DNA of 64,000 nucleotides from Conchocele bisecta (GCA_029237695.1 CM055265.1:214226506-214290505); one strand, 5' to 3'. Counted from the stretch's first letter, positions 46,701-56,845 are shown. The notes: generated by a model from the sequence alone, not told the origin. A program made the numbers and translations.

Positions 46701-47537
46701 ATTAGTTGCAGACAAGTAACTGCAAAAGCCACGTTGCCATCCAGTCGTCTGCAGAGCATCAGATTTATTCACACTTAAGGTATTAATCATGAGGGTTTTC
46801 ATTAAGGCAAAAAAAACAACCTGAATCTTATAGTAAAACAGTCATAGGGCTCATAATAAATATGCATTCACGTTTAGCCGCTATGCGGCCACAACTAGGT
46901 CCATCGCACGACACAATCACCGAATATTACGAGTGGTATACCTCTCCAGTTGTGATCGTGATCTTTTTCCGCAGGATATCCCGGAATCGTTGTGTTCACT
47001 TGGCGGGCTTGGGGTGAAGGGATTCACGTTGGTTTGTGGCCGGTCTATGCTGATCCTCGGGCGATCACCCGTCGGTCGTCGTCTTCTCGCGTTCTCCAGA
47101 AGCGACTTGGGCGTGTGTGGTGTATCGAACAGCCTTAGAGAGCGCATCTTGCGGTGGGGTGGGGACATGTCCCCGGTGGATGGGCTCGTGTTTTCTGACC
47201 CGGACCCCGGCACCTGCTGGGCAGCTTGTTCTTCCTCGTGGCCGAACGGAATGGGCGACAAACGCCGCCGCCTCGTCAGTCGGCGGAACGATTTAGGGCT
47301 CGTAATTGGTGACGGTACAGGTAAATCAAGTTCTAAAAACTCTGAAGATTGATCATCAATTCTATCCCAAACATGCTCACGTTCTGGAGACCAAATTGGA
47401 CTTGACCCGGAAAATGATTCATCATGGCTGCTTCCATCGTCCGAATCGTGGTAAGTCAACGTGCGAACAATGTTTTCTTCTCTCGGCTTAAGCACAGATC
47501 GTCGTATAAATCCGGTTCTAGATCCACATAAAGACAT
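37618..47537 (-). CDS. wee1: WEE1-family mitotic inhibitor kinase, complete, 10 exons
   Basis: Ten exons can be joined (47537-46942, 45419-45362, 44616-44447, 42910-42789, 41830-41684, 41427-41320, 40774-40629, 40351-40244, 38264-38119, 37753-37618). All have GT/AG borders and matching phases and give 1737 nt, 578 residues plus TGA; human WEE1 has 646 residues. Seen: a Ser/Thr-Pro-rich N-terminus with the family motif [14 protein letters not shown] (about 135-147), glycine loop GDGAFGSV (241-248), ATP lysine K263, helix-C glutamate E281, hinge NEYCNGG (311-317), catalytic HLDIKPGN (359-366), DLG (402-404), and the conserved tail [16 protein letters not shown]. Known of the family: nuclear kinase that phosphorylates the inhibitory tyrosine (Tyr15 type) of CDK1 and so delays mitosis. 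HxD and DLG in place of HRD and DFG are WEE1 hallmarks. The start is the first ATG in the frame (A at -3). MYT1/PKMYT1 is unlikely because of the NPFTP and LFDTPHTP motifs and the absence of a membrane segment. Confidence 0.96.
38119..38264 (-). CDS. wee1: wee1 exon 9: end of kinase domain
   Basis: 146 nt. [20 protein letters not shown] is the final helix region of the kinase (vertebrate MIHPDPERRPSAMALVKHS). It is followed by the conserved post-kinase helix with [14 protein letters not shown]. Acceptor TTGTAG, donor CA|GTAAGT. Confidence 0.94.
38340..38506. mobile_element. Foldback family G (copy 5) in wee1 intron 8
   Basis: GAAGTATATGTTATGACCAC hairpin; right end GGAATGTAATGGGTTAA touches the 39-bp minisatellite. 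Confidence 0.65.
38508..39845 (+). repeat. 39-bp minisatellite in wee1 intron 8, ~34 copies
   Basis: Unit GGCATAGTTAATATATGGGT + CGCCCATGTTGGCAACAAT. Outer parts are regular. The part at about 38740-39260 is full of indels and includes a foreign-looking GC-rich insert near 39159-39190. Confidence 0.93.
40244..40351 (-). CDS. wee1: wee1 exon 8: kinase C-lobe
   Basis: 108 nt, 36 codons, phase 0 at both ends. [18 protein letters not shown] corresponds to the PLPRNGDQWHEIRQG segment of vertebrate WEE1. Acceptor GTGCAG, donor AAG|GTAAGG. Confidence 0.93.
40629..40774 (-). CDS. wee1: wee1 exon 7: DLG motif and activation segment
   Basis: 146 nt, residues 401-449. GDLGHVT carries the metal-binding D402. 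The activation segment follows ([15 protein letters not shown], matching the family's EGDSRFLANEVL), then [14 protein letters not shown]. Acceptor TTACAG, donor CTG|GTAAGT. Confidence 0.95.
41320..41427 (-). CDS. wee1: wee1 exon 6: metal-binding Asn and insert
   Basis: 108 nt, residues 365-401. Begins with GNIFIHRD (N366 should coordinate magnesium), followed by an acidic insert ([14 protein letters not shown]) at the place where vertebrate WEE1 also has a variable acidic loop, then IIYKIG leading into the DLG motif. Confidence 0.94.
   Translation of the reverse strand, partial: VTYLSTGTHASSSHRRVASSRVARTTSLRRRSSTR
41684..41830 (-). CDS. wee1: wee1 exon 5: C-lobe start and catalytic loop
   Basis: 147 nt, residues 316-365. 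Encodes GGSLAEYV, the helix [15 protein letters not shown] and the catalytic loop HLDIKPG, with D361 as catalytic aspartate. Acceptor TTTGTAG, donor G|GTATGG. Confidence 0.95.
42162..42670. mobile_element. TTAA-flanked ~500-bp element K, in wee1 intron 4
   Basis: TTAA then AGGTGCATGCCCACTCAGTA at the left; TACTGAGTGGGCATGTACCT then TTAA at the right. Body strongly similar to 51357-51856. Confidence 0.8.
42789..42910 (-). CDS. wee1: wee1 exon 4: helix C to hinge
   Basis: 122 nt. Begins by completing codon 275 and encodes helix C (NEVYAH, E281 as salt-bridge glutamate), the strand [14 protein letters not shown] typical of WEE1, and the hinge NEYCN. Acceptor TTGTAG, donor G|GTAAAT. Confidence 0.95.
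43161..43695 (+). repeat. 31-bp minisatellite in wee1 intron 3, ~17 copies
   Basis: Unit TGTAGCAGGGGAGATAATGT + GGTTATCACAC with small variations (CGCA or CACA ends, 29-31 bp). Lies between wee1 exons 3 and 4. Confidence 0.92.
43950..44060. mobile_element. Foldback family F fragment in wee1 intron 3
   Basis: ATATGGTTTGACTGCATTG and AGTGCCGACAAAGCATGTTT flank a short centre. Confidence 0.5.
44081..44136. repeat. 56-bp perfect palindrome in wee1 intron 3
   Basis: Arms of 28 bp (GTTTGATCATGTCCAGCCGT + GTGCAAAC) meet with no spacer and no mismatch. Confidence 0.9.
44247..44348. repeat. GC-rich hairpin with paired CRE sites in wee1 intron 3
   Basis: ATTCCGGGGCCGCG and CGCGGCCCCGGAAT form the stem. 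Between them a 27-bp direct repeat carries TGACGTCA at 44281-44288 and 44308-44315, the CREB/ATF consensus. Confidence 0.75.
44447..44616 (-). CDS. wee1: wee1 exon 3: kinase N-lobe, glycine loop and ATP lysine
   Basis: 170 nt, residues 219 to the split codon 275. Contains the RYNEEFHEI entry to the kinase fold, the glycine loop [10 protein letters not shown] and the ATP-binding lysine in YAIKKSK (K263). Acceptor TTGCAG, donor GA|GTAAGT. Confidence 0.95.
45362..45419 (-). CDS. wee1: wee1 exon 2: acidic linker
   Basis: A 58-nt exon encoding an acidic linker ([19 protein letters not shown]) before the kinase domain. Acceptor TTTCAG|G, donor AAG|GTAGGC. It enters in phase 2 and leaves in phase 0, agreeing with both neighbours. 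Confidence 0.88.
46291..46362 (-). pseudogene. tRNA-derived sequence (pseudo-tRNA or SINE head)
   Basis: A 72-nt minus-strand stretch in wee1 intron 1 has an A-box-like TAGCGACGTGGTAGAG and a B box GGGTTCGACCCC. Acceptor-stem, anticodon-stem and T-arm mismatches make a functional tRNA unlikely. Confidence 0.45.
46942..47537 (-). CDS. wee1: wee1 exon 1: regulatory N-terminus
   Basis: Encodes residues 1-198 plus two bases of codon 199; donor AG|GTATAC. Rich in Ser, Pro and Arg. Candidate proline-directed sites include S94-P (SPIPFG), T139-P and T142-P in FDTPHTP, and T175-P in NPFTP; the first of these areas resembles the segment of vertebrate WEE1 that is phosphorylated for degradation. A basic KRSRS stretch (191-195) could serve as a nuclear localisation signal. 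The start ATG is 47537-47535. The frame stays open upstream, but without another ATG. Confidence 0.93.
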
Positions 47538-47658
47538 ATTCGAGCACTTGTAACTGGTAAAATTAGAATAAAAACATGTAAAACACTTGTAATATTGTAA
47601 AATATGAACCAAAAGTAGTCGGTGTGTCGACGTAAATAATCACTTCACGCCTTTCGGA

Positions 47659-47737
47659 TTTGGCGGGTCCGTTATTCACGTGACATTTTAGACCAATCAA
47701 AAACTCGAAAGTTGTTTTGTCCAATGATAATTTGCAT
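47659..47737 (-). promoter_or_regulatory. Putative wee1 core promoter: E2F-like, E-box, two CCAAT, octamer
   Basis: In plus-strand coordinates: TTTGGCGGG at 47659-47667 (E2F/CDE-like), CACGTG at 47677-47682, CCAAT at 47693-47697 and again at 47721-47725 (28 bp apart), and octamer ATTTGCAT at 47730-47737. All lie 120-200 bp upstream of the WEE1 ATG. Known: NF-Y pairs spaced about 30 bp and E2F sites are usual in promoters of cell-cycle genes. That they act on wee1 is inference. Confidence 0.5.
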
Positions 47738-47759
47738 AGCTATAGTCTGTATCAGTAAA

Positions 47760-50445
47760 GTGAAGGAAAGGCCTTGGAGTTGTTTACTGGAGCGTGAAAT
47801 AAACAGGGGGGCATGTAAAAAATCTTTGAACGATTTAAAATAGGCGCGATAAACGTTGATAGGTAATCATAAGAAATCGGTCGACCGGTCTTAGTAAAAT
47901 TTGTTGAATCGCGATGGCAAACAAATTCTTCAATTATTATATCACTGAATTAGATTTTACTGGATACAGGAGAACAGAATTAAACAAGGCCTGCATAATA
48001 ATTAACGTTACAATTATTTATTTCGCTGTTCTACTGAGCCCTGGACAATATATTTATAATCATGTATGCCTAAATATAGGTACATATTATTATATATATA
48101 TTTTAAACAAAATAAGGCTACTTTTCATCAAATTTGTATATTATTTCCTAAAACAATAATAATAACAATAATAATAATAAAAAAAAAAAAAAACCTCTAC
48201 AGGGATCCTCTAGATTATAGGACAAAAATGGCAATGTTTTTATAATATTTTTCGGATAACTGGTATGATCCCTGTATAGGAATTTAGCAATGCATGTGTA
48301 AACTTAAGTAAGGATTTTTTATATTAACTTGAAGAACCTAATTTCAAAATGTAACTGAGTTCATTTACAAGTTATATACCAGTAGCTAGGTTTCACGCTT
48401 AACTTTTCCACCTTTTTTGTCTTTCAATTCCGCCTATAGCTGTTCTAGCTCCATTTCCCCGTGGGCAGATCGATCAATCAATCGTGATTGTCAATTCCCT
48501 GTTTTTCCCTCGTGTTACATTCCCATTTTATTTCTTCGTAATACCCAGATTAGGCTATGTGTTTTTGTCTTCATTTTGTTTTTATGGATCCGAGAAAACA
48601 ACAATCGCTACACTTCTATCTGCAGTTTAATTAGACCTACTGCGTCTTCCTGATCAATGCCAACATTTCGTGGGATGGGTAGGAGTAGGGTTGGTGCGTA
48701 CATGGACCTATTCAGAGATAATTTTTTCTGTTAATCAGTGAAATTAAATCCAATTATTTGACATGTATACGCTAGCCTATTGCTGCAATGCATATACATC
48801 TTATTAAAGGGTGGGAATTGGCTCAAAGAACCTTCAATCTGTATACATCCCGCATGCTATAGGCAATACTTTAAGATGTATATGTCTCTGTGTAATGGGT
48901 TAACACACGTGTATGACTAAGTGAACACGGGACTATTATCTACCATCACCACGACATGGGGGTTTATGGATGAGTAAGATCAACATCATCGGTGATTCAC
49001 TAGTGCATGTATAAAAATAGAATTGGTTTGAAGCTTATTTCGATTATAACCCAATATAGCGGTGACTAAATAGTCTAAACATGTAATAGGGGCCGTCTGC
49101 TAACAAGAACACTACCGTTTCAAACCAGTGCGTTTGTTATGCAGTTATTGGTCTATAGACAACCCCAGTAGATAATAAAGGTGCACTTTAGCATTGTTTG
49201 GCTGTAACTCATTGTGACTCGCAAACGCATTTATATTTCAAATGTGACAGGGGGAACAGGTCGTTTTGGTCTTTGCCGACAAAATAGAACCATATCTATC
49301 CGCAAAGTCTGATCTTGGTATGTGCTGTTCACATTTAGTCAGACGAGAAACACCCCATATATGTATTGGCTATTTGATTTGTATATGGATATATATGCAC
49401 GAGTTCCGCAACGTGCGGACTCCCTGCGGGAGTTAGCCCCATTGTTTCACTGACCCCCTTTAAGTGTACAGATATGAACAAAAAGGGATGATTGCTTATA
49501 CTATATCCGTAGATAGACATCATTAACCAGTCGCGACTCTATAACGGTACCACACGACTAACGATAGACACAAATTATAGATCTATGTCAGTGATATAGA
49601 TAAACATAAATTAACAAAACACAACAATTATGTCCGCAATTTGATAATGTTCCGCCCGGAAACATGCATATCCATAGTGGGATATGTTGTTGTTAATTAT
49701 TTGTTATAATACAACTAATATAATAATTAGTTTATCAAGACTGTTAATAAGAATAGAAGACCACTTTCAAGCTATTTAAACAAATATGTATTAAACATCG
49801 TTGACATTTTGAGAATGGTATGGTAAACCACAGAGCTCTGTGGGTAAACCATGAGCAACAAAATTGCATGCATTCAACCCTATATAAGAATTATGTCATT
49901 TTGATTGCGGTTTATCGTAGCTGGAAATGGAGTCCCTGTCCAAGTATATATATATCGAGTTCCGAGACCAGTCTTTCAGATAAGAAATACGTACTGAGGA
50001 TGTAAGAAACCGGCGAAACGGTATATGCTGTGACACTAATCTGCTCAACTGGACCGTTAAAACTTATCAACAAAACACATGGGTGATAAACTAGAGAAGA
50101 ATTGGTTTTGATTAACTTTACAAGAATTTGTAATGCCCCCTGGTGCTTGTCGCCGTGTTGAAGTGGTACCTTTAAATGCTTTGTATGCCTGTCAGGAGAA
50201 ACTGTTACATAAATATTATAGTCTGTTTCATAACACAAATATCCAATTTGGCCGGAGCGATTTGACACGACATTACGCTGTAGACATCCGAAAACTGACC
50301 ATCTGTGGACGAAATGGAACGAACACATTGGGGATACTTATCCCAGTGGGGATATTCACTGAATGTGTGGAGCACTCTGCAGGCAGTGAATGGTGTATAT
50401 ATTGTATATATAAATAATTGTCTGAAGTGTATACCTACGGTATAT
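47760..50445. other. Region upstream of wee1, no gene recognised
   Basis: AT-rich, microsatellite at 48155. Short ORFs such as 47914-48159 are dominated by Ile, Tyr and Asn codons as expected from AT-rich noncoding DNA. Confidence 0.35.
48155..48193 (+). repeat. AAT/A microsatellite
   Basis: (AAT/AAC)n run leading into about 17 A residues, followed by CCTCTACAGGGATCC. Confidence 0.85.
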
Positions 50446-50674
50446 GTGGTTGTCATTGGATATCTGGGGCTATGGGATTTGTGACCAGTGTAGATTCTGT
50501 TAAAATAGCAAGCTAATGTAGCCTGATAACGATCTATATTATATGCCATGTGTTTCATTGATGGAATTACGAACAGTGCAGATCCTGATCAGACTGTGCG
50601 GATGCACAGGCTGATCTGGATATACACTGGTCGCAAAACCCATAAGCCCGATTTGTTTTCAGTCACAGCCACAT
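50446..50674. mobile_element. Foldback element family E (copy 4)
   Basis: GTGGTTGTCATTGGATATCT to TTTTCAGTCACAGCCACAT. Confidence 0.75.
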
Positions 50675-51170
50675 TTACAGCAATGTCCATTGTGGGAATA
50701 TCATATGTGGATGCGTAACTAGGCAGAGACTACGCTGGTCCGAAATGCATCAGTGCACCTTTTGGCGTCAGTATAGTCAGTACAGTTCGTACACATATCC
50801 TCCCAATGCTCGTCACAATGTCGTGTTTTAGCAATCGTGGTGTGATCGAATTAAACTAGACCTGTATTGCTGTTTGTCAAATCATCAATGCATTCCGAAG
50901 AAAACAACTGCAGGCGTTTACTTTTAACAGTTGTTGGCAGAACCATGACACACGAAAACATACAGTATACATGTTGTACTTAATGTGCCATAACAAGGTT
51001 AAAGGCTTCGGGACATATTATATCTCTATGGTAATGGAAAATAGCGTTATTTTGACGTACCAGACAATTTGACGTTGACTGGCGAAATGGAGCCCTGTGG
51101 CATTTATAGCCAGTCCAGCTACAGATTTGATAAGAGTATGTTTGCAGACAGGTCAGGATTTGACGAATAA

Positions 51171-51222
51171 GTGGAAGAAGGGGGCGTAGTCCATACGGGA
51201 CTTCGCCCCCCTTCTTCCACTA
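51171..51222. repeat. 52-bp hairpin
   Basis: GTGGAAGAAGGGGGCG pairs with GCCCCCCTTCTTCCAC. Confidence 0.8.
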
Positions 51223-51356
51223 TCAATACTTTCATTTGCTATAGCAGCATGAACGATGACTCACTGATTACATGGCGAATAATTCATACGCGGGTGCACA
51301 TGCTGATCGGGGTCTACAGTCTGGTGTCACACTGTCCATTAGCTGCAGTTCTCTAG

Positions 51357-51856
51357 TTAAAGGTACATGCCCACTCAGTAGGCACAAACTGTCCTTTATG
51401 TGAATTAAATAAATGTATAACGGTGTCACTATTCCACCGTTCTAAAAACTACGAGTGCCCGCTATACAGATATAATAATTTAGTAACATTTATTTTACTG
51501 ATAGTGACTCGCGATGGTATCAGGCTAGTTTCATATGCAAGTTATTTTTTTAATTATTTATACTATTAAATTAAATGCGTCACATGAAAAACTAATATTT
51601 TCGACGGATTATAAAGCATGATTATCATACATCAAAAACTAAATACAGAGAATAAATAGTAAATGTCCGTTAACATTTTAAGAAAACACGGTTATCGCCC
51701 TTGATATCAGTGTGGACATTTACGCCTGATTTGAAATGCATAATAATGCCAATCAATACGTTGGGTAATGGTGAATGAATGTTCATTTTGCCAGAAAATG
51801 TTTCAAATGATGTCTGATGAACATTAAGTTCCTACTGAGTGGGCATGTACCTTTAA
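51357..51856. mobile_element. TTAA-flanked ~500-bp element K, second copy
   Basis: TTAA then AGGTACATGCCCACTCAGTA at the left, complement then TTAA at the right. The two copies share the body (GAGTGCCCGCTATACAGATA). Confidence 0.8.
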
Positions 51857-52270
51857 GTCATCGTAACAAATAAAAAGCGCTTAAATTTGCCCCAAGAAAA
51901 ATCCCGGGTATGGAAGGTGTTCGAACCAATTCCCACCCTTAATATAAGCCGAATCGAAAGCTAAAAATAATATATTGTGAATTTTCCTATGAGCTACAAA
52001 GGTGTGACCCTGTTTCCTTCTTTCTCTTTGGCCAGAGTTGTTGTCTGGGGTGTACCCACGTCCAGTTAGGGTGCTACAAACGCGTATGGCGCATCCTTTG
52101 GTCTCGATAATTTCGCTTGTTTGCAGTGGTACAGTTATCGCGATAAACTGGGACTTGTCGCCGCTGTTAGATGTACAATAGGGAAACATAGGGGACATAT
52201 ACAATACATACATACGTTACCGCCTGCGCTAATCTTGCCTATATTTGTCAATTTATATGTATTTCCAAAT

Positions 52271-52562
52271 ACAGTCGAACCTGTGCTAAAGACCACCTCC
52301 GAATAGCAATCATCTGGGCCCGGTTGCTCAAAGCTTCTGTTAGCTTAACAGACTGTTAAATCCTTAGCATTGCTAAGGATTTAGCAGTCTGTTAAGCTAA
52401 CAGAGATTTTCAGCAACCGGGCCCTGGCTATAAACGCCACACTTTCGTTGTCCCAATGGCACAATGACTATATAAATGACCCTGCGAATAAAGACCACCT
52501 GTGAACAAAGGCCAGATCTTTGACTTCTCATGGTTGGACTTTATTCACAGGGTTGACTGTAC
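52271..52562. mobile_element. CAGTCGAACCT element with inner 109-bp hairpin
   Basis: Ends ACAGTCGAACCTGTG / GGGTTGACTGTAC. A foldback insertion (52318-52426, GGGCCCGGTTGCTCAAAGCT and complement) splits the repeat of AAAGACCACCT motifs. Confidence 0.6.
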
Positions 52563-52689
52563 TTGAATATTGTGCTTGACATCAAGCAGCTTGATTGTCT
52601 GAGCCTGAGCTGTGCTACAGGCTCAGATAATCAAATTGCGAGTTAGCATTGCCATTGGATGTTCAGAATCGTTGCTACTCTGGGCAAGA

Positions 52690-52902
52690 TTAACCCTTAC
52701 TACGCTGAATTAAATGTTGTCGTCTGCTGGAAATGTTTTATTTTCAATATTTGTCGACAAAAACCTGGTTTTGACAGCACATGAGTATCGTCTCCAGTGG
52801 AGACGATTCTCATGTGCTGTCAAAACCAGTTTTTTGTTAAGAATTAAAGCAAAAATGAAAAACAGCGGACGGCAATTTTCGTCAACAGCGTAGGAAGGGT
52901 TA
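52690..52902. mobile_element. TTAA-ended foldback family F (copy 6)
   Basis: TTAACCCTTACTACGCTGAA to GCGTAGGAAGGGTTAA; the central 40 bp (TTTTGACAGCACATGAGTAT and complement) pair almost perfectly. Confidence 0.8.
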
Positions 52903-53319
52903 ACACAGGCGATAGTGTGGGTCCTGTGATATGTTGGTCCCGCCGACAGTTGCGCCCAGACATTCTGGTCACCAGCGTAGATCGATATCAGGCAGAAACA
53001 TACATTATTCTATGTTTCTGATATCAGGTGAGAGCGCAACAATGCCATAAGCCCCGTTTCTCAAATCACGATTATTTCCGAAGTAGCGATATTTTTCAAA
53101 GATAGCATGAAATGTTACTCGCAGATATGTGACGTGTTCACGTATTTGTTTTGCAACAACAACAAACCAAAATACATGAGTAGAGTATTCGTCGTTAATA
53201 TATCAGGAAACATATGTTATAAAATCTCGGGTCTACATTTGAGATGTTATTGTCACGTGTCATTAAACCCCGGGTGAAACGGAGCACGGACGGAGCAGCC
53301 GCAGTCAATGTAGTTAACT

Positions 53320-53564
53320 GTGGCTGTGACTGGAGAAATGGGGCTTATGGAATTTGTGCCCAGTGTAGATCCTGATCAAGTACCACACCCATGTAGCCTG
53401 ATAACGGTCTATATCTATATAATGCTCGTAAGAAGCTTGACGGGTGTTTCGTTGATGGAATGGCGAACAGTGCAGATCCTGATCAGACTGTGCGGATGCA
53501 CAAGCTGATCTGGTCTACACTGGTCGCAAAACCATTAAGCCCCATTTCTCCAGTCACCACCACA
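53320..53564. mobile_element. Foldback element family E (copy 5)
   Basis: GTGGCTGTGACTGGAGAAAT to TCTCCAGTCACCACCAC; nearly intact. A core fragment recurs at 53695-53770. Confidence 0.8.
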
Positions 53565-54025
53565 ATAATACAGAAACAGATTATAACATCCTTATCACAT
53601 AAGTATCCGATTTGTGATAACATAACAAAAACAACATGTAAATAACGTGACGAAAGAAGACCAAAATTTAGTTGAGCTACAAGTGACTGGGCAAATGACC
53701 GCTGCGACCAGTGTAGATGCAGATCAGCCTGCGCATCTCGCAAAGTCTGATCAGAGTCTGCAATAATCGCCATTCAGTGACGTAACACCCGTCATGTGTC
53801 TACGTAACAACACAGGTCCATTACAGGTGTGTACTCGCAGATCAGTAGCTAGACTGGGCCACTCATGACGTAAGTCTTATTTCTCCCGCATTGTTGCAAA
53901 TATAATATTTTAAATAGTGTTGACAGTTGTTATTATTTCCTCTTTTTTTTCGCTCTCATATTTTTCTGTCAATAAAACATGTTTTCATATAAAACTAGAA
54001 AAAGTCGATGGCGCGCCATCGCAAT

Positions 54026-56845
54026 ATACCCACTTTCCCCAAATGCTAAGTCCGAAAGGGGGAGGTAATCCATGATGGAGGGTCGGATAAAAAATCCGAA
54101 TTCACTTTGCGCATCTGCACATGATAACGAAGCTACATAGCAAATATGAGGCGCGTAGGTATGAAGGTGAAAAAGTTTTTCGAGTTACAAGGAAAAAATG
54201 GGAAATTCTGAGTCCGAAAGGGGGAGATAATCCATGATGGAGGGTCGGATGAAAAATCCGAATTCACTTTGCGCATCTGCACATGATAACGAAGCTACAT
54301 AGCAAATATGAGGCGCGTAGGTATGAAGGTGAAAAAGTTTTTCGAGTTACAAGGAAAAAATGGAAATTCTGAGTCCGAAAGGGGGAGATAATCCATGATG
54401 GAGGGTCGGATGAAAAATCCGAATTCACTTTGCGCATCTGCACATGATAATGAAGCTATACATAGCAAATATAGGCGCGTAGGTTGAAGGTGAAAAAAGT
54501 TTTTCGAGTTACAAGGAAAAAATGGAAATTCTGAGTCCGAAAGGGGGGATAATCCCATGTTGGCGGGTAAGGATCAAAAATCGAATTCAAAAATTTGCGC
54601 ATTTTTCTGCAATGATTAACGAAAGGCTACAAAAAATAGGGCAAATAAATTGAGGCGCGTAGTAGGTATGAAGGTGAAAAGTTTTTCGAGTTACAAGGGA
54701 AAAAATGGGAAATTCTGAAAGTCCGGGGGAGGGGGTGATAATCCCATGAATGGAGGGTCGGGGGATCAAAAACTCCGGAATTCACTTTGCGCAAAAATCT
54801 GCACCATGAATTAACGAAGCTATAGAAATATGAGGTTTCGCGTCCGTAGGTATGAAGGTGAAAAAAGTTTTCGAGTTTACAAGTGAAAAAATGGGAAATT
54901 CGAGTCCGAAGGGGGAGGATAATCATGATGGAAGGTTCGGATCAAAATCCGAATTCACTTTGGCTCTGCACATGATAACGAAAGCTACAAATAAAAGCAA
55001 ATAAAATGAGGCGCGTAGGTATGAAGGTGGAAAAAGGTTTTTCGAGTTTCAAGGAAAAATGGGAAATACTGAAAAAAGTTTTTCCGAAAGGGGGAGATTA
55101 ATCCATGATGGAGGGTGGAATGAAAAAAAATTTTTTTCGGGAATTCAAACTTTTGGCTTCTGCACATGATTAAACCGAAAGGGGGCTACATAGCACATAA
55201 TGAGGCGCCAGTAGGTATTGAAGGTGGAAAAAGGGTTTTTCGGAAAGTACCAAGGAAAAAATGGGAAAAAATTCCTGAAGTTCGAAAGGGGAGATAAATC
55301 CATAATTTGGAGGGGTCGATCAAAAAATCGAATTTCACTTTGCGCCATTGCAAATGAATTAACGAAGCTAACTATAAGCAAATATGAGGGCGCGTAGGTA
55401 TGAAGGTGGAATAAAAAGTTTTTCGAGTTACAAGGAAAAAATGGGAAATCTGAGTCCGAAAGGGGGAGATAATCCATGAATGGAGGGTCGGATCAAAAAT
55501 CCGAATTCACTTTGCGCATCTGCACATGATAACGAAGCTACATAGCAAATAGAGGCGCGTAGGTATGAAGGTGAAAAGTTTTTTTCGAGTTACAAGGAAA
55601 AAATTGGAAATTCTGAGTCCGAAAGGGGAGATAATCCATGATGGAGGGTCGGATCAAAAATCCGAATTTCCACTTGCGCATCTGCACATGATAACGAAGT
55701 GCTAACATAGCATAAATGAGGCCGCGTAGGTAATGAAGGTGAAAAATTTTTTCGAGTTACAAGGAAAAAAATGGGAAATTCTGAGTCCGAAAGGGGGAGA
55801 TAATCCATGATGGAAGGGTCGGATCAAAAACGAATTCACTTTGCGCATCTTCACTGAATAACGAAGCTAGCATACAAAATGAGGCGCGTAGTATGAAGGT
55901 GAAAAAAGTTTTTCGAGTTACAAGGAAAAAAATGGGAAATTCTGAGTCCGAAAGGGGGAGATAATCCATGATGAGGGGCGGATGAAAAACCGAATTCACT
56001 TTGCGCATCTGCAACATGATAACGAAGCTACATTAGCAAATATGAGGCTCGTAGGTATGAAGTGAAAAAGTTTTTCGAGTTACAAGGAATAAATGGGAAA
56101 TTCTGATTCCCGAAAGGGGAGATAATCCCATAATGGAGGGTCGGATCAAAAATCCGAATTCAACTTTTGCGCATCTGCACATGAATAACGAAAGCAACAA
56201 AGCAAATAAGAGGCCGGTAGGTTGAAGTGTGAAAAATGTTTTTCGAGTTACAAGGAAAAAAATGGGAATTCTGAGTCCCGAAAGGGGAGATAATCCATGA
56301 AGGAGGGTCGATTCAAAAATCCGAATTCACTTTGCGCATCTGCAAATGGTTAACGAAGCTACATAGCAAAAAAAAAAAAATAAAAAAAAAATCAATATAG
56401 GCGCGTAGGTATGAAAGGTGAAAAGTTTTTCGAGTTACAAAAAAAACTGGGAAAGTTCTGAGTCCGAAAGGGGGAATAATCCATTTGATGAAAGGGTCGA
56501 ATCTGATGGAGGGTCTTTTTGATTGGAAAGGGCGGCATCCAAAAATCCGGAATTCGACTTTGCGCATCTGTACATGATAACGAAGCTACATAGCAAATAT
56601 GAGGCGCGTAGGTATGAAGGTGAAAAAGTTTTTCGAGTTACAAGGAAAAAATGGGAAATTCTGAGTCCGAAAGGGGGAGATAATCCATGATGGAGGGTCG
56701 GATCAAAAATCCGAATTCACTTTGCGCATCTGCAAATGATAACGAAGCTACATACCAAATATCAGGCGCGTAGGTATGAACGGACGGACGGACACCCGTG
56801 ACGAAAACAATATACCCATTTTTTTTTACAAAAAAAGTGGGTATA
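54026..56845 (+). mobile_element. Large pearl/HINE-like element with ~17 copies of a ~160-bp core
   Basis: Bounded by inverted TATACCCACTTT (54026-54037) and AAAGTGGGTATA (56834-56845). The body is a tandem array of a ~160-bp unit (GAGTCCGAAAGGGGGAGATA, CACTTTGCGCATCTGCAC, GAGGCGCGTAGGTATGAAGG). It ends with CGGACGGACGGACACCCGTG. A ~160-bp core plus ACGG microsatellite matches published pearl elements. Units from about 54560 to 56560 contain many small insertions and homopolymer changes. Confidence 0.75.

Noticed and set aside
47914..48159. Small gene divergent from wee1 under a shared promoter
   Set aside because: Has an ATG, but the product is dominated by Tyr, Ile and Asn as in random AT-rich DNA; no splice signals or similarity.
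51881..52213. 110-codon minus-strand ORF with a coding-like stretch (GDKSQFIAITVPLQTSEI)
   Set aside because: Composition is suggestive, but there is no clear splice border, family match or neighbouring exon. Worth a database search but not annotated.
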